Positions 1 to 12,354 of a DNA stretch of 64,000 bases are shown one piece after another. The number at the start of each line of letters is the position of its first letter. Positions within the stretch are counted from its first letter, which is position 1. The notes under the pieces were generated by a model. That model was not told the origin of the DNA. It saw nothing but the letters and a program-made list of their open reading frames with translations, and did no database searches. Made by a program: the position numbers and the translations under genes. Source of the stretch: Alopecurus myosuroides (Eukaryota; Streptophyta; Magnoliopsida; Poales; Poaceae). Where the stretch lies: positions 271,455,092 through 271,519,091 of the forward strand of contig CM054062.1 of the NCBI GenBank assembly GCA_028641055.1. The letters are read 5' to 3'.

Positions 1-2813
1 TCTCCCACGCGACTGCCTGACGGCGAGCCACGCACTCGGGTTCCTTCTCCCACTTGGAATCGCGGCGCATCTCGAGGATGGTATTGAGATTGAGGTTCTC
101 ATACCAGCTGCAGATGAAGAGGAGCAGCATATCCGCGCCTGCCCGAGCTCCGGATACTCGCCACTTCTTCAGCTCGGCCTTGACGCCATTCAGCTTCTCG
201 GCGAGCCCACGGATGGTTGCTGGCGCAGAGTCTCGAGGCCAAAACAAGTCATGGAGTTTGAAGGCAGTGCGGACCAGATCGGTGCCCACGCCCCTTAGAC
301 GCTGGAGCTGCCCCTGCATGTTTGTGAAGCTGTCTTCGATCGAGGCTTTAGTGTCCATGGGCTCGCCCTTCTCGGTGCGAGCTGCTTGGGCCTTTGACAG
401 AGCAGGTTTGCAAGCCGAGCTGAGGTCGGGGAAATTTTCTGAAAAAGCTATCAAAAAGATTAGAGACAGAGGCAGAGAAGAGAAGCGAATCAAGCAGCAG
501 AGAAGCAAAAGGAGACAGCGAAGCGCAGAGAAGCGGGTACTTACTATTCAGCTCGCAGAGTAGCGACTGCAGCTTCTTCTCCCATGACTCCTCATCAGCA
601 ACGTGCCTTTCTTCCACCCTCCGAAACTGGGCCAGCTGGAGCATGAGATCTGAGTTGCTCTTCCTCAGCGTATCGCACTCCAGCTCAAGAGCCCTTTTCT
701 CAGCCTTGGGAGCTGCTTCAATCTTGTTCTTCTCGGCCGCTATCTTGTTCTTCTCGGCAGCTATGTCAAGGGCATTTTGGAGGGCGGCTCGCAGCTGGAC
801 TTGGAGAGGTTCCATCTCGGTGGCGTGCTCTTTCTTAAGCTCTACTGCCTGGCTCTCTAGTTGCTGCTGCACCTTGGTGGGTTTGAGGCAGTCAAGATGC
901 TCCTCAACAAATTTCTTGTGATCTTCTGCGGAGAGAGGAGCAAGGTCAACAGGGAAGCAAAGAAGCAAAGGAAGGAAGACAAGCCGAGAAGACGGCAATT
1001 CACCTTCCAGTTTCTTGATGGTGGTCTCAGCGCTCTCAACAAACACATGGCAGAGCTTGTGCTCTTCTTCCAGCGCCTTAAACTTGCCTGCAGGGTAAAA
1101 TCGGTTAAAGCAGAAAGCATAAGCGGGCATAAACACGAAACGCATGAACCGCGTAGCTAAAAGCTTACTTTCGATCTCGGAAATCTTGAGAGTACGGTCC
1201 ACGGCCTCCTTCTCTGTCGCAGCATCGCTTTTGCGCCTGCTTCTATGGCCTCAAGGCACCTTCTTGCAATGCTGTGATTCCAGAGCAGCGACCGGTACAG
1301 ATTTGTTCTCTTCAAGAGGCTATTCTGAGAGGCAGAAAGAAAAGGATTCAGACGAAATTTTGAAGATTCAACCCGAGAAGACGGCAACTCGATTGAGTAT
1401 CCGTCTACTCGGCCCGAATCTCGGGGACTGGGTAATGGATAAGAAGAAGGAGAAGAGTAGAAGAGAAGAAAAAAGCAACTCGGAACAGACAAGCAAAACT
1501 TACCGCGTAGGTTTGCTCGATGTCTTCTGCATTTTTGCGGTGGACGAACAGCTTCGCGGCAAGCGTACTGGTGGAGGACGAGATGGTCATGGGATTGTAC
1601 CCCATGTCCGCCTTGTTCCAGTCAGTGCGCCAGTGGTCCAGCTTGCCCAAGGCAAGGCCGTGCCAGGGCTCATTGCCAAGGACGTCGTTCTTCCAGTCAG
1701 CTTCAATGAAGCCTACCCGGTCGATCATCTGCTCAAGCCCCTTGGACGTCACCTCGGTCTCCTGGACCTCGCGCGAGAAAATTGAAAGGGCCCTGTCCTT
1801 GTTCTTGGCTGGCGGCTTGGAGTCCACAGCCTGGGCCTGTTTGCCTCTAGTAATAGCAAGTTCCTTCTCGGCCGCGCTTAGCGGGATGCTGTACTGCTTG
1901 CTCGTCTGCAACATGTAAGGCGGGTAGGCAGGCGGATCGCGAAGGCTTGATCCAGGAGGTATGCCTTCAGCGCTGCCAGAAGCACCAATAGTGAGGTGCC
2001 CACTCTTCACGGAAGGCTTCGCCTTTGGTTTAGGTGGCGGCATCGCGGCAGAATCTTGCGCAGCACCACGAGGAGGATTCCTGCGGACAGCGGCGTCTGG
2101 CTGAGCAGCTGGCTTCTCGGCGGCTTTCTTCTCGGTGGCCTTCTTCTCGACGGCTGGCTTCTCGGCGGCCTTCTTCTCAGCAGCCTTCTTCTCGGCCGCG
2201 TCTTTCTTAGCTGGAGGGCTGGCTGTGATCTTGGTCTTCTTCACTGGCGGGGAGCTCGGTGCGGTGGATGAGGTGCCCTACTGGGTAGGCGGCACCAAGG
2301 GCTCGCTACCCGGCGCAACGTCCGGCTGCGCATGGCTCTGCAGGTCTTGCTCCATGTCAACTGTCTCAACCTGCTGCTCGGCAGCAGGATCTGGTTGCGC
2401 TTCTTCTTGTCCTTCTACCCGCGGCTGGGCCGCGGGGTCGTCTTGGGCAGCAGTGTCAATGTCCTGCTGCTCCTGGTTTTCTTCCTGCCGCTCAAGGGCG
2501 GCACGATCTTGTTGCTCGGGGTCTTGTTTTGTGTTCTCCCCGGTTGTGGCAACTGGGGGAGAAGGTGGTCTCTCATCATGAGCAGCATCTTGCGCTTCCT
2601 GTTCTGCGCGGGCCTGCTGCTCCTGGTCGGCATCGTGGGCACCAGTATCCATGTCCTGGGCGTTGTCCTCGTCTTCTCCTTTCACAGGAGAGGGCGCGCG
2701 CACCCTGTCCCGTGCAGCGACCTCGTCCTCTTCAGAGAGATCGATGAGCGCATCTAGGTCGATGGCGGATCTCTTCTTGGACTTGGACTTGGTGGGTGCG
2801 GCAGCAGCATTTG
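1..2813 (-). CDS. E1 antisense gene, distal exons 4 (rest) to 8
   Basis: Reading on the minus strand, I place exon 4 continuing from 2813 to 1504, exon 5 at 1324-1169, exon 6 at 1087-1004, exon 7 at 925-545 and exon 8 from 438 past the window edge. Each boundary is GT...AG (for example GTAAGT after 1504, TCTCCGCAG before 925). Exon 4 encodes an acidic, glutamine-rich segment and then an Ala-Glu-Lys repeat; exon 7 encodes a long coiled coil; exon 8 encodes a helical region with the string DSFTNMQGQLQRLRGVG. A TAG at 2278-2280 interrupts exon 4 in frame, so this copy is probably not functional. Function is unknown; it is the C-terminal part of the protein beginning at 14691. Confidence 0.7.
2112..2203 (-). 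repeat. 15-bp coding minisatellite (AEKKA repeats)
   Basis: About six imperfect 15-bp units (ttctcggcggccttc-like) encode tandem A-E-K-K-A / A-E-K-P-A pentapeptides in exon 4 of the E1 antisense gene. The repeat gives a Lys/Glu/Ala-rich, probably helical or disordered linker. Unit sequences differ at third positions, so it is not a very recent expansion. Confidence 0.8.
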
Positions 2814-3289
2814 TGATGGAGGGATAATAACCCGGTAGGCCAACTCCAAGGTATAACCCGGCCCAAAGGACGCTGCGCAAGATCCGGTTAAGGGTAAAGA
2901 AACTTCTGGAAGGCCCAAGTTTGTAGGCCTCGTAACCCGGATTGTGGATTACGGTAAAGGAAAGTTAGAGTTTGTATGCGGTGTCCGGGTAGGATTCAGG
3001 GTGCGCCTTGGAGAATAAGTCAGGGGGTACGGGTGCTTTATAAACCGACCCCTAGGTCTAGCTGAGAGAGATCTAAGAACCCTAGTAGTACCAGTTGATA
3101 TCGAGCACCCAGTGTATACGAGAGATTGAGTTAATATATTGAGATTGGAGACTCGGCGACTTGATTGCCGGCTACCAGATCGAGTTCCATCATGTTTTCC
3201 TCTGAGCTAAACACTCTCCCAAACGCCTGTGTCGTCTTGCCCCAAGATCAGTTACCCCCGGTAACGTCTGCCGTGATAATCCCACGACA
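2814..3289 (+). repeat. E2 5' LTR (476 bp)
   Basis: Starts TGATGGAGGG and ends CCCACGACA. A TATA-like ctttataaac lies near 3035-3045, which would set the RNA start for E2. The copy at 12355-12830 has the same length and differs only at taagtcagg/taagccagg, gtgcttt/gttcttt, taggtct/tagatct and tagctga/tagttga. Confidence 0.95.
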
Positions 3290-3291
3290 GT

Positions 3292-3308
3292 TGGCGCCCA
3301 CCGTGGGG
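3292..3308 (+). other. E2 primer binding site
   Basis: tggcgcccaccgtgggg starts two bases after the 5' LTR. This position and the TGGCGCC core are usual for tRNA primer binding sites of plant gypsy elements. I did not assign the tRNA. Confidence 0.8.
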
Positions 3309-3474
3309 CCTGCGTCCAAAGGTGTTTACATCACGGGAGAAGCTTGTCGTCGGCGAGATCTACATCGACCACAAAGGAGAAAAGACGGTGGACGATTCCG
3401 GCTGGGGGCCAGAGTCGGATCACCTCGAATCCGGATCCGTCGTGACAATCGGCCGGATCAGCGTCTTCATTGGT

Positions 3475-6400
3475 ATGGTATGTACTTCCGGTTCGATCCC
3501 TGACAATTTTGGATCTGATTCTGTGTCAGGGGAGGCCACTTCTATCCAATCAGATGATGAAGAATCAGTTGGAACGACATATCCGGCGGAAGAACCCATC
3601 GCGAAGTTGGAACATCCGGAGGAACTGGCATGGACCCCGCGCGACCGGGTCAAAAGAGAGGATGATACCGAGTCTATCCTGGATCTGCTGGAAAACCGAT
3701 ATGAGGAGAATAACAGCGAAGGGGAACAGCATGAATTCGCGCCAAGCATCATACGCCGAGTCGCGGTTTATACGGCTCCCGCAACCAATATCAACCAAGA
3801 GGCCGTAACCGCGGCCGCGGCCGTGTCAGCACAAGCATTAGCCCGGCAGCAGGGGCCGGCTAACGGAAACACGGTTTTAGCCCAGGTTGACGGAGAGTCG
3901 GCATCGGTTACCAGTCAAGCGCCGGAAAACGAGCTACACGCAAACACGTTCGGATTCCTAGCAAACCGGACACCAGGAGCGGGTCCTTCCAATCCACAAC
4001 ACCCGGCCTTGTTCGACAACAATCTGATCCTAGATCCGATGGTTCTTGCCACAGTTATCACTCCGGAGAACGCGGCGGAACGAGTTAGGGATTTGGACGT
4101 AGCCCGTCGTGCATTGGAGCAGCAGAGAAGGCAAGTAGAAGCAGAAAGGCAAGGGATGGTCACACGGCAACGTGAGCTGGATGCATTGGAAACTCGGCTC
4201 CGAGAGGAAACGACTAGAATAAATCAAAGGCATCAAACTAGATTACCAGCATTGGGAGGAGTCATAAACCCGGCCGCACTATTTATCACGCCTCAGGATC
4301 AGCCGATTCCAGCGGCAAATCAAGGAACCGCCCCTCAGCCGACAACCGGAGGAGCAGAACCGGTAGATACGCAGGCCGGGTTACTTGCACCACAGACTGG
4401 AGTCACTGCAGGCAATATCGTACCACCGCCACCACCACCACCACCATCGCGTTTTCGCACACCAGCAGGTCATTACAACAATCCCATGGACAACGTGTAT
4501 GCGGCAACGCTTGCACTAAATCAAATCCCCGTGAGAGAGTCACCCCACGCAGAGGAGACCCGGCGGGCGATAGATATGCTGCGCACCGCGGTAGCGCAAC
4601 AGGTTAATTACCCGGATCACAGAAGTGGAATTCATGGGACGCCGTATGTCAGCCAACAACAAGGTAACACTGGAAACATCCAAACAAGTTCGGCACGGCG
4701 GAGGGAAGAGCAGCAGCAAATGCCGCCTCCTCCACACATCCAGGCAGTACCAGCAGCATCAGCAGCACAGGCCATCGTGGATAGTTCCAGGGCCAGGAGA
4801 GCCGTGGCCGGGTCTGCGGCACATGGGCCACCAGCGGTATCGCAGCCAGCTGTACCCCCTGCAGGATCACATGTTTCCCGAGTAAGACCAGCTTCAACCA
4901 TTCTTGCAGGGCCTAAGTGTCTTTCGGATAGCATCAGAGCTGAACCTTACCCGGAAAAGTTCAAAGAACCGGGTAAAGTGGTAAATTATGAGCCGACTAT
5001 GGATCCGGAAACATGGTTGAGCAGCTATGAGATGGCCATGTCGATTCGCAATGCGTCCGAGAATCTTCAAGCCAAGTTCATGTATCTAATGATGTCAGAA
5101 GGAGCAGCAAAGTTATGGTTCGCCAATCTACCGGAAGGATCTATTAAGTCATGGGAAGAATTGAAAACTGCATTTATCAAGCACTTTCACGGGACGTGTA
5201 GGAAGTTATTCACTATTGATGACTTAGAGCGATGTGTTCAGAAGAAGGGAGAATCGGCGCGCAGCTGGGTGCGCCGGGTTATTGAAATTCTCCATTCATC
5301 TACGGATATTCAGCCCAAGGATGCGCTGCAAGCTATGGCAAAGACCTGCAAGTACACACCCTTAGTACAAAAATTAACTCGCATGAAATCTAGTCGGAAT
5401 GCTTCGGAGGTCACAATGGGAGAATTGATGGATGCGTGCAACAAACATGCCGCAACGGACACTACGGAAGAGGAAACTGATGATAAAAAAGCAAAAGCAA
5501 ACACAAGTAGTAATGGAAGAACTGGCAACGGATCAGCATCGGGTAACAACAGCCAGAACAAGCGTCCGTTTGAAGGAGGCTCTGAGTTTGTCGCCAATAC
5601 TGAAGCTGGATCTTCCAGACCTAGGGCAGAAGGAAATTTCAATGCTGGAAATCACAATGGAGGAAACTATCAAGGGCCACCAAGGCCGGGTAATAATTGG
5701 GACATATTCAGAATGGCATGCCCGAAGCACAGCAGGAACGGTAGGCCAGCTAACCACTCCTTGGAGCAGTGCGCCGACCTACAGAGATGGAAAAATGAGG
5801 AAGTGAACAGAGCCATGCGAGGTGCAGGACGGGGAGGAGGACCGGGTCCAGGAGGAAACCCGGGCAACGGTCCACCCCCAGCCGGTAACCCAGAAGCTGG
5901 AAATCAAGGTAATAACCAAGGGGGAGCAGGAGGTTTCCAGGCTAACCCCAAACAGTTGGGTCAATATCATGTGCATACCACAGGAGGATCTAACAAGGAC
6001 AAAAAGATACTGAAGCAAGCGGTCAATTCAGTTTCTTCGGCTGTCCCGAGATACCTGAGATGGTCAGAACATGAGGTAACATGGAGCAGAAGGGACCACC
6101 CGGAAAGAGTAGAACACCCGGGAGTCTTGGCATTAGTAGTCGCACCGCAGGTAAATGGGTATGAACTGAAAAAGGTTTTGATGGATGGTGGAAGTAGCAT
6201 CAATATACTGTATTGGGAAACCTTCTTACGCATGGGCCTCAAGGAGTCTCAGCTACAGAAAATCTCAACAATTTTTCATGGGATAGTGCCGGGTCATTCA
6301 GCGTGCCCCGAGGGAAAAATCGCATTGGAGGTAGCTTTTGGGGAATCAAAGGATAACTATCGAGTTGAGTGGCTCGCTTTTGAGGTGGTCAAATTGCGCA

Positions 6401-6894
6401 GTCCTTATCACGCGTTATTCGGAAGGCCGGCTTATGCCAAATTCATGGCTAGGCCGTGTTACGTATATCTACAGCTAAAAATCCCGGGTCCCAAGAAGAC
6501 CATTACCATACATGGAAATCGAGACATAGCAGCTGAATGCGATGAAGGAGACGCAGCAATGGCCGAGCAAGCCTGTAGAAAAGAGGAACTCAAGCATTAC
6601 CGGTCTCAAGCAGACCCGGAGGATAGAACCACGTCAAAAAGATCGAGTACTGAAGACGAAAGAGCAAAGTCCAAGGCAGCACAAGATGCTAAGATGGTGG
6701 CTTTTATCAAGGATGATTCCCCCAAACAATCTGCCATAGGAGAAGAAATCGCACGGCCGCTCACAACCAGCCGCGCTATGGAGACGCCTCACCCGGGTTG
6801 GCTAGTAAATCCGGTACTCATCATGAAAAAGTCCAGCAAATGGGGAATGTGTATCGGCCACGTCAGCCCGGGACCGGTTCCCAAGAAGAACTAA
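3475..6894 (+). CDS. E2 gag-protease polyprotein with RT stub
   Basis: The frame is open from 3322, but its first ATG is at 3475. Order of parts: an acidic N-terminus; an Ala/Gln-rich coiled region (about 3790-4230); a proline run (4421-4447); a retrotransposon gag domain (about 4930-5330, with MDPETWLSSYEMAM and GSIKSWEELKTAF); an asparagine/glycine-rich segment; a non-canonical Cys/His cluster (CPKHSRNGRPANHSLEQC, about 5719-5773); and a retropepsin-like site with DGGSS in place of the usual D-T/S-G (about 6184). The last 40 residues begin like a gypsy RT (HPGWLVNPVLIMKKSSKW) but then end at a stop, so polymerase and integrase were deleted. The intact length fits recent activity. A 5' intron near 3470 is possible, since the frame lacks an early ATG. 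Confidence 0.88.
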   Translation: MVCTSGSIPDNFGSDSVSGEATSIQSDDEESVGTTYPAEEPIAKLEHPEELAWTPRDRVKREDDTESILDLLENRYEENNSEGEQHEFAPSIIRRVAVYTAPATNINQEAVTAAAAVSAQALARQQGPANGNTVLAQVDGESASVTSQAPENELHANTFGFLANRTPGAGPSNPQHPALFDNNLILDPMVLATVITPENAAERVRDLDVARRALEQQRRQVEAERQGMVTRQRELDALETRLREETTRINQRHQTRLPALGGVINPAALFITPQDQPIPAANQGTAPQPTTGGAEPVDTQAGLLAPQTGVTAGNIVPPPPPPPPSRFRTPAGHYNNPMDNVYAATLALNQIPVRESPHAEETRRAIDMLRTAVAQQVNYPDHRSGIHGTPYVSQQQGNTGNIQTSSARRREEQQQMPPPPHIQAVPAASAAQAIVDSSRARRAVAGSAAHGPPAVSQPAVPPAGSHVSRVRPASTILAGPKCLSDSIRAEPYPEKFKEPGKVVNYEPTMDPETWLSSYEMAMSIRNASENLQAKFMYLMMSEGAAKLWFANLPEGSIKSWEELKTAFIKHFHGTCRKLFTIDDLERCVQKKGESARSWVRRVIEILHSSTDIQPKDALQAMAKTCKYTPLVQKLTRMKSSRNASEVTMGELMDACNKHAATDTTEEETDDKKAKANTSSNGRTGNGSASGNNSQNKRPFEGGSEFVANTEAGSSRPRAEGNFNAGNHNGGNYQGPPRPGNNWDIFRMACPKHSRNGRPANHSLEQCADLQRWKNEEVNRAMRGAGRGGGPGPGGNPGNGPPPAGNPEAGNQGNNQGGAGGFQANPKQLGQYHVHTTGGSNKDKKILKQAVNSVSSAVPRYLRWSEHEVTWSRRDHPERVEHPGVLALVVAPQVNGYELKKVLMDGGSSINILYWETFLRMGLKESQLQKISTIFHGIVPGHSACPEGKIALEVAFGESKDNYRVEWLAFEVVKLRSPYHALFGRPAYAKFMARPCYVYLQLKIPGPKKTITIHGNRDIAAECDEGDAAMAEQACRKEELKHYRSQADPEDRTTSKRSSTEDERAKSKAAQDAKMVAFIKDDSPKQSAIGEEIARPLTTSRAMETPHPGWLVNPVLIMKKSSKWGMCIGHVSPGPVPKKN

Positions 6895-7004
6895 ACAATG
6901 TAACGGGCAGCAGGTTTCAGACGCGCTCTTTTCCTACCCAGGGTACCTAAGGGGACTGGAAGGTTTTTAATGAGGCGGCCTGCTGATCCAAACTTTCTCG
7001 TATC

Positions 7005-7010
7005 AATAAA
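7005..7010 (+). terminator. Possible polyadenylation signal of E2 gag
   Basis: AATAAA lies about 110 bp after the gag stop, within tatcaataaagagatg. The stretch 6895-7950 between the convergent gag and antisense genes has no other supported gene. It includes a second polypurine-like gtcttgggggct near 7120-7131. Confidence 0.4.
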
Positions 7011-7950
7011 GAGATGATTATCAAGTCCTATTTTGTTACGGCTTTTACTTCGATTACAAGTAAGTAAGTATCCATTGCCATCAATACATCAGTATCATTA
7101 AGTATGTTGAATATGTATAGGTCTTGGGGGCTGGTTGCTCAAGTAGCGCAGCCACAAACCCAAAGACCCGGCCTTGATCCCTATGAGTTATAAGGGCCGA
7201 TTATTCGCAAACGAGTACGGCTGCAATCTTATAACCGGACAAAGGAGCCAAATTTTCTTGACTTTTCTTACTTAAGCTCGATGTGACTCGCACTAAAGTG
7301 GCATGATTTGCTCGCTTACGATTACAATCAGCCATGAAGCCCATTGGGACTTGTCTGACCCTGTTTTCGTATAGATGTAACAACATGGTATCCACGCGAA
7401 AGCCGGCTTACAGTACAAGATAGTCAAAAGGGTCATCTAAACCACAAGTTATGCAGAGTACAAGGCTAATAGCTGGAAACTCAACGTTTATCAAGCATAA
7501 CTTCATTATCTATATGAAACAATTCCGGGTTTCGGCTTAGCAACAACAAGTTTGTTCTCTTCGAAAAAACCACACACCACAGACTCGGAAATTCGGGCCT
7601 TGGGGACTGTGAGTTCCGAAACAGAATCAAGTTGTTTTGTCGCCAAGCTCGAAAGACCCCAATGTCCGAGTCGTGGGGACTTGGGGACTTAAAGAAAAGT
7701 CCACCTGTCAAAACTCACGATACTCGGAAATAAAGAAGGAAATGAAAAGAAAATCGGATATCAAGAATAAGTTCAAAAGTAGACAAGTACCAAGTTCATC
7801 AAAAGGCCTAGAAAGGCACGAAGTGTATCACAGAATTAAAGTGCGTTACAGGTTGCGACACTAGTATCAAGGGTGCACAGGCGCACCGTCAAAAGAATAC
7901 TTGTTTTCAGTAAAAACATCAGATGATTGAAGTATTTTTATGGCGTTTGC

Positions 7951-10900
7951 CTATTCGGCTTCCTGAGTAGGGTCCACATCTTTGCCCTTGCCCTCCGGGT
8001 CTTGCTCCTGGACTTGCTCTTTAGCTCTCCCGGCATCATCACCCGGATTCCTTGCGGCAGGACGGACAGGCGGAAGAACAGTTGGTGTAGAGGTGGTTGG
8101 CCCTGATCCTAACTCGGCCTCTCTCTTCTCAGTTGCTTCCCTCTTCCTGGCCGAATCAGCAGCCCATTTCTCCAAAATATCAAAGGGAGGGGGTGCGTCC
8201 TCCGTAACAATTTTGCCTTCAGCATCGTATGCACTCATGATAGTGTTCAGATCCATACTATCGGCCAAAGTGGTGGCCGAATGACGCACTGCGGACTGTA
8301 CGGCCTTGAAGTCCTTAGGTGTAAACTTGGAGCCATCTGCTTTGAATTCTGGAAACCCGGATATTACCTTTGCCGGAACAAGCTTCGGAAAGTAAGCCTT
8401 AGCCAGGGTAAAGGCCCGGGTCATACCAATCCGGCATGCCGAGCGTTTCCAGATTTCAATCCAGCCAGGCACAGTGGAGCAGGCTTTGATAAGATTTTCT
8501 TCACCCGGGTATACTTCAGTAGGCCACTTCACGGCGTCCAGTATAAACTTTGTGCCGGCAAAGAAAGTCCGGAGCACAATCTTTAAAGTTTTAGCCTTTT
8601 AAATGGCATCCTCTTCTGGGGCCGCAAGGTTGGCACCTGCAGTTGAAGCAAAGGAAAGACGTATCAGTAATCCCGAGTGTCATATAATAAAGTAAAGGCA
8701 TGAAGACAGTCGGCAGCAAAAACTTACTAAGCAAGATCTGATAGGTATCGGTGACCTGGTCCGATAGTTTCTTCAGTGCAGTTTGAGCAGTATTGCACTT
8801 CTTTTTGTATTTAGAAACATCCTTCTTCAAGGTTTCCACGTCATCCTCAAGGGTTTCTCTCCGCTTTACCTCGGCGAGAAGAAGTTGTTCGGTCTTGAGC
8901 AAAATTTCATCAGACCGGGTCGTCTGCGCCTGTAAGTAGTAAGGAACACAAGTATCAGTCGGATATTATGGCAAGCTGAGTATTGCGTAAAGTACCAAGC
9001 ACAACTCCAGCAAGTTATGCTTGGAACTTGGGGACTAGGCATACACTACGAGATATCAAGTATTATTACCTGGTACGCTGCGGCCATGCGCTCCAGAATA
9101 TTGCTCTCTGAAGTCTTCATAGTGAGGAGAGTGCTCATCAGTCGATCAAAAGTATCATTACCCGTGTCAGAGGACCCGGGGCCTTGGAAATTCCGAGAAG
9201 GAGTTTTCTTCTTAGCAGGGGGCGGCATCCGGGTCATCCGAATGTCGGAATCTGATGCCCCCTCTCCTGCACCCAAAGTGGCAGCTCTTTTCTTCTTGCT
9301 TGCGTGAGAGGCTATCGGATACTCGGCTTCTTGTCTGGCCGGGTTTATTGGTGACGCTTGTTCTTCGCCGCTAGACGCGGCTGTTGCCTTGTCAGCCAGG
9401 TTCCCCTTACCCGGGTCATCGGTCTCCATATCCTCTTGGTCACTAATAACGACCGTGGCCCTATGGATAGTACGAGTGAGCAGTTAGTGTACAATCAGGA
9501 AAGGGTGATGAAAGTGTGATAGAGCATCAGGAAAGGGATTTTACCCGGTATTCACCGCAAAGTCCGAGGGGAACTCGTTGCTGGACCCGGGCGAAACTGA
9601 AAAGTATTAAGCAAGGTTTCGTAAGGGAACGGTTCAGGAAGATTGTTTCCTCCGAGAAAGGATAAGGTTAATACCAGCGCGTCCAGCTGGAGACAATGGA
9701 ATACCCGGGCTAAGAGCGTCATCACCCGGGTAATTCCGAGTTGCTCTGCGCTTGGTCATGGGCGACTCCTTCAAATACGGCCGGTGGAATAATGTCAAGA
9801 TAGCTCATGTATATCATCAAAGGAATACGAGTTGAATACAAGGAGGCGGTATGAAACCTTGAAGACGATCCCTTGGGGTTTTCTCTTAGATCCGACTTTA
9901 ATTGTCGGCTCCACTTCATCTTCATCACTGGAGGATTCCACCTTGCCGTCAGTTTCTTCTTCTTCGTCATTCTCCTCTTGTTCTGGAAGTCATCAAGGTT
10001 ATAGTTGGAAAATGAAGGGGTTACGACGAACTTAAAGGAATCAAGTAAAACCCGGCGAGCACCTTCGTCCTAGTTAACGGCCTCTTCTTGTTCCTCTGGA
10101 CTCTCGGAGCTAGGGGAAGTGTCGATCTTCCAAAAATCATCATCAGCCTGAGATAAAAATATCAGAACAAGGGTTATCAACCGTATCAAGCGGAAAGAGC
10201 AAAGGTAAAAACGTTAAAATCGGATCTTCACCTTGGGGGCTGGGTTCTCGAGTGTGAAGGGTTCTAATCCGGCTATGTTACGGATTACCTCTAGTTTCTC
10301 TGTCAGAAAACCCTTGATAGTTTTATTGGTGTCACCAGCCGCAAAGCTGTTGTCAGAATACCGGAGTGGGTCTGTGGTTTGCCCCGAATACTCGCACATT
10401 AACTTTGTGCGGATGGAATTGGGCTGAATCCGGAAATCGACCCAAGTTTTCACCAGGTTGAGCCCGATGAGACCTTGGGCCGCAAGAATAGTGATTTTGA
10501 CTAGCAAAGGTTGAATGGCCTCCCTGTCCGAGTCAGGGGCAAAGGCATTAAAATTCTCGGAGATGTCAAGAAGACCCTTTAAGTAACCCGGCAGTTTCTT
10601 TTGGCCGGGTGGGGAAGTGTCTCGGCAGTAAAAATATGAAAGCTGCCAATGTTTGACGTGGGAGTTAAGGGTAAGAGGTGGCATCAGAGAATTCTTGCGG
10701 CGCTGGATAGAGACCCCGCCGCAAGCGAGAAGTGCCCCGTCACCGCTTTCGCGGCACGGTTTGCACTGGAAAAGCTCGACGAAAAGAGCCAAACTTGGCG
10801 GAGTGCACAAGTATGACTCGGAAAGGACGATAAAGTGGGAGATATTTAACACAGAATTAGGACCTATGTCAAATACACGAAGGCCATAATGGCTCAGAAT

Positions 10901-11161
10901 GTCGCGAAAGAAGGGGTGGCCTGGAGGACGAAAGCCCCGGGTCACGTGCTCTACAAAGCATATTACCTCGTCCTTTGTCGGCGTAGGCCGGGTCTCCTTA
11001 CCCGGCACTCTCCACTGGATATCCTCTTGAGGAGGGAGAACTCCCAGCTCGACCAGTTCTTCTAACTTGGTTTTGGTGACCGTAGATCGCGCCCAGTTGG
11101 CGGATATGGAGTTGGTGGTCTTGGCCTTTGCCTGCTGCTTTCCATGTTTCTTGGGAGCCAT
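7951..11161 (-). CDS. E2 antisense spliced gene (Transposase_28-like)
   Basis: Exon 1 runs from ATG 11161 to 10232 and ends with donor GTGAAG. It encodes a domain resembling the 'putative gypsy type transposon' family (PF04195): HVTRGFRPPGHPFFRDILSH, then NSVLNISHFIVLSESYL. Further exons follow at 10147-10052, 9982-9858, near 9770-9722, 9429-9070, about 8930-8745 (coiled coil) and about 8640-7951 (helical C-terminus ending at a stop). The parts match the E1 antisense gene in order. A TAG at 10070-10072 is in frame by the splice phases I assigned, so this copy may be broken unless another donor is used. Because it is antisense to gag, its introns are not removed from the genomic RNA and persist through transposition. 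Confidence 0.72.
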
Positions 11162-12354
11162 GGGTGTGACCTGCAAAACACGAGGTATAGGAGTGTGAGG
11201 AATAAGGTTCGGAAATTATAAGCTGGTCGAGTATTAGTGAGCGGTATCGAGACAGTATGAAGGTTACATAATATCCGGGTGTTATTTTGTGAAGCAAGGT
11301 TCAAGCCACCCGGGTATCAAGCATCATTATAAAAATCATGAAGGCTTATGCATTGAAAGAATGTTTGAGGGTAATGGATGGTTATACATGTACCTATTAT
11401 GAGTAAAGGGAATCGGAAAAGGGAAGATTTTCCGGATGATAGAGTCAAGGGCGGAAAAATTGGGCGGCCTGAGCCCAGGCTAAAGATTCCATTTCTAGAT
11501 TCGTGGCAAAATTAGCAGTTGTGGGCGGTAGGGAAGTGAAATAAAGCCAGCATTCAATCCATTGGATGAGCTAGAGTGAATACAAGTGACTCGATTCGGC
11601 ATGACCGGGAAAATGACCGGCGGGTTGACCTAGATCTAATCTGAAGAAAATCAAGAAATTATGGAGGATAATTAACGGGTATGGGAAGCTTACTGGAGGA
11701 GATCGAAGTGAAGCTCGACGGAGGCAAATCGCGCAAGTTTGGTGCCCCTTTGCGATTCCCGACGGGCCGGTTGAGGGTTTGGCGGCGGATCTTGGCGGCG
11801 GTGCAGAGTGCGCGGTGGCGGAACGTAGCCGGCGGCCAATAGGTTCCGGTGATGCGCGCGGGATTTCCGTGGTGGCGCTCTGTGAATTTGAGCACGGGGG
11901 AAGAAAGGAAGAGGAATGGGGGAAATGAGCCGTTGGGGTTAGGGTTACCCCTGCGGCCATATTTATAATGGTTCATGTGGATAAGCTTGGTTCCACGAGC
12001 GGGAGCCGGGGATTACGGAGTAACGGCTATATGTTTGAATCTTGCGAAATACGCTTTAAGTGTTGAACGTGATATCTGGGTAGAAATAAGAAGGAGATAT
12101 TCTTCATAATATCAAGATCAATTATCGAGTAAAGTGCAGGATCTTGACACTTTTATCAGGGCTTAGACCCGGAAAGCTAAGCCGGGTATTTGGAGAGGAG
12201 CCGGGTTACTATATGGCCACCGTAGAGTTGGGCCTAGCTGTTTATTGAAGCGTTTTAACCCGGCCTTCATGTATTTGGGCATTTGATGTCTTTGCAGGGA
12301 ATAGCAAGCGCTTCAAGGAAGGATCCGTGAAGCCCAAGCTATTCTGGGGACTAC

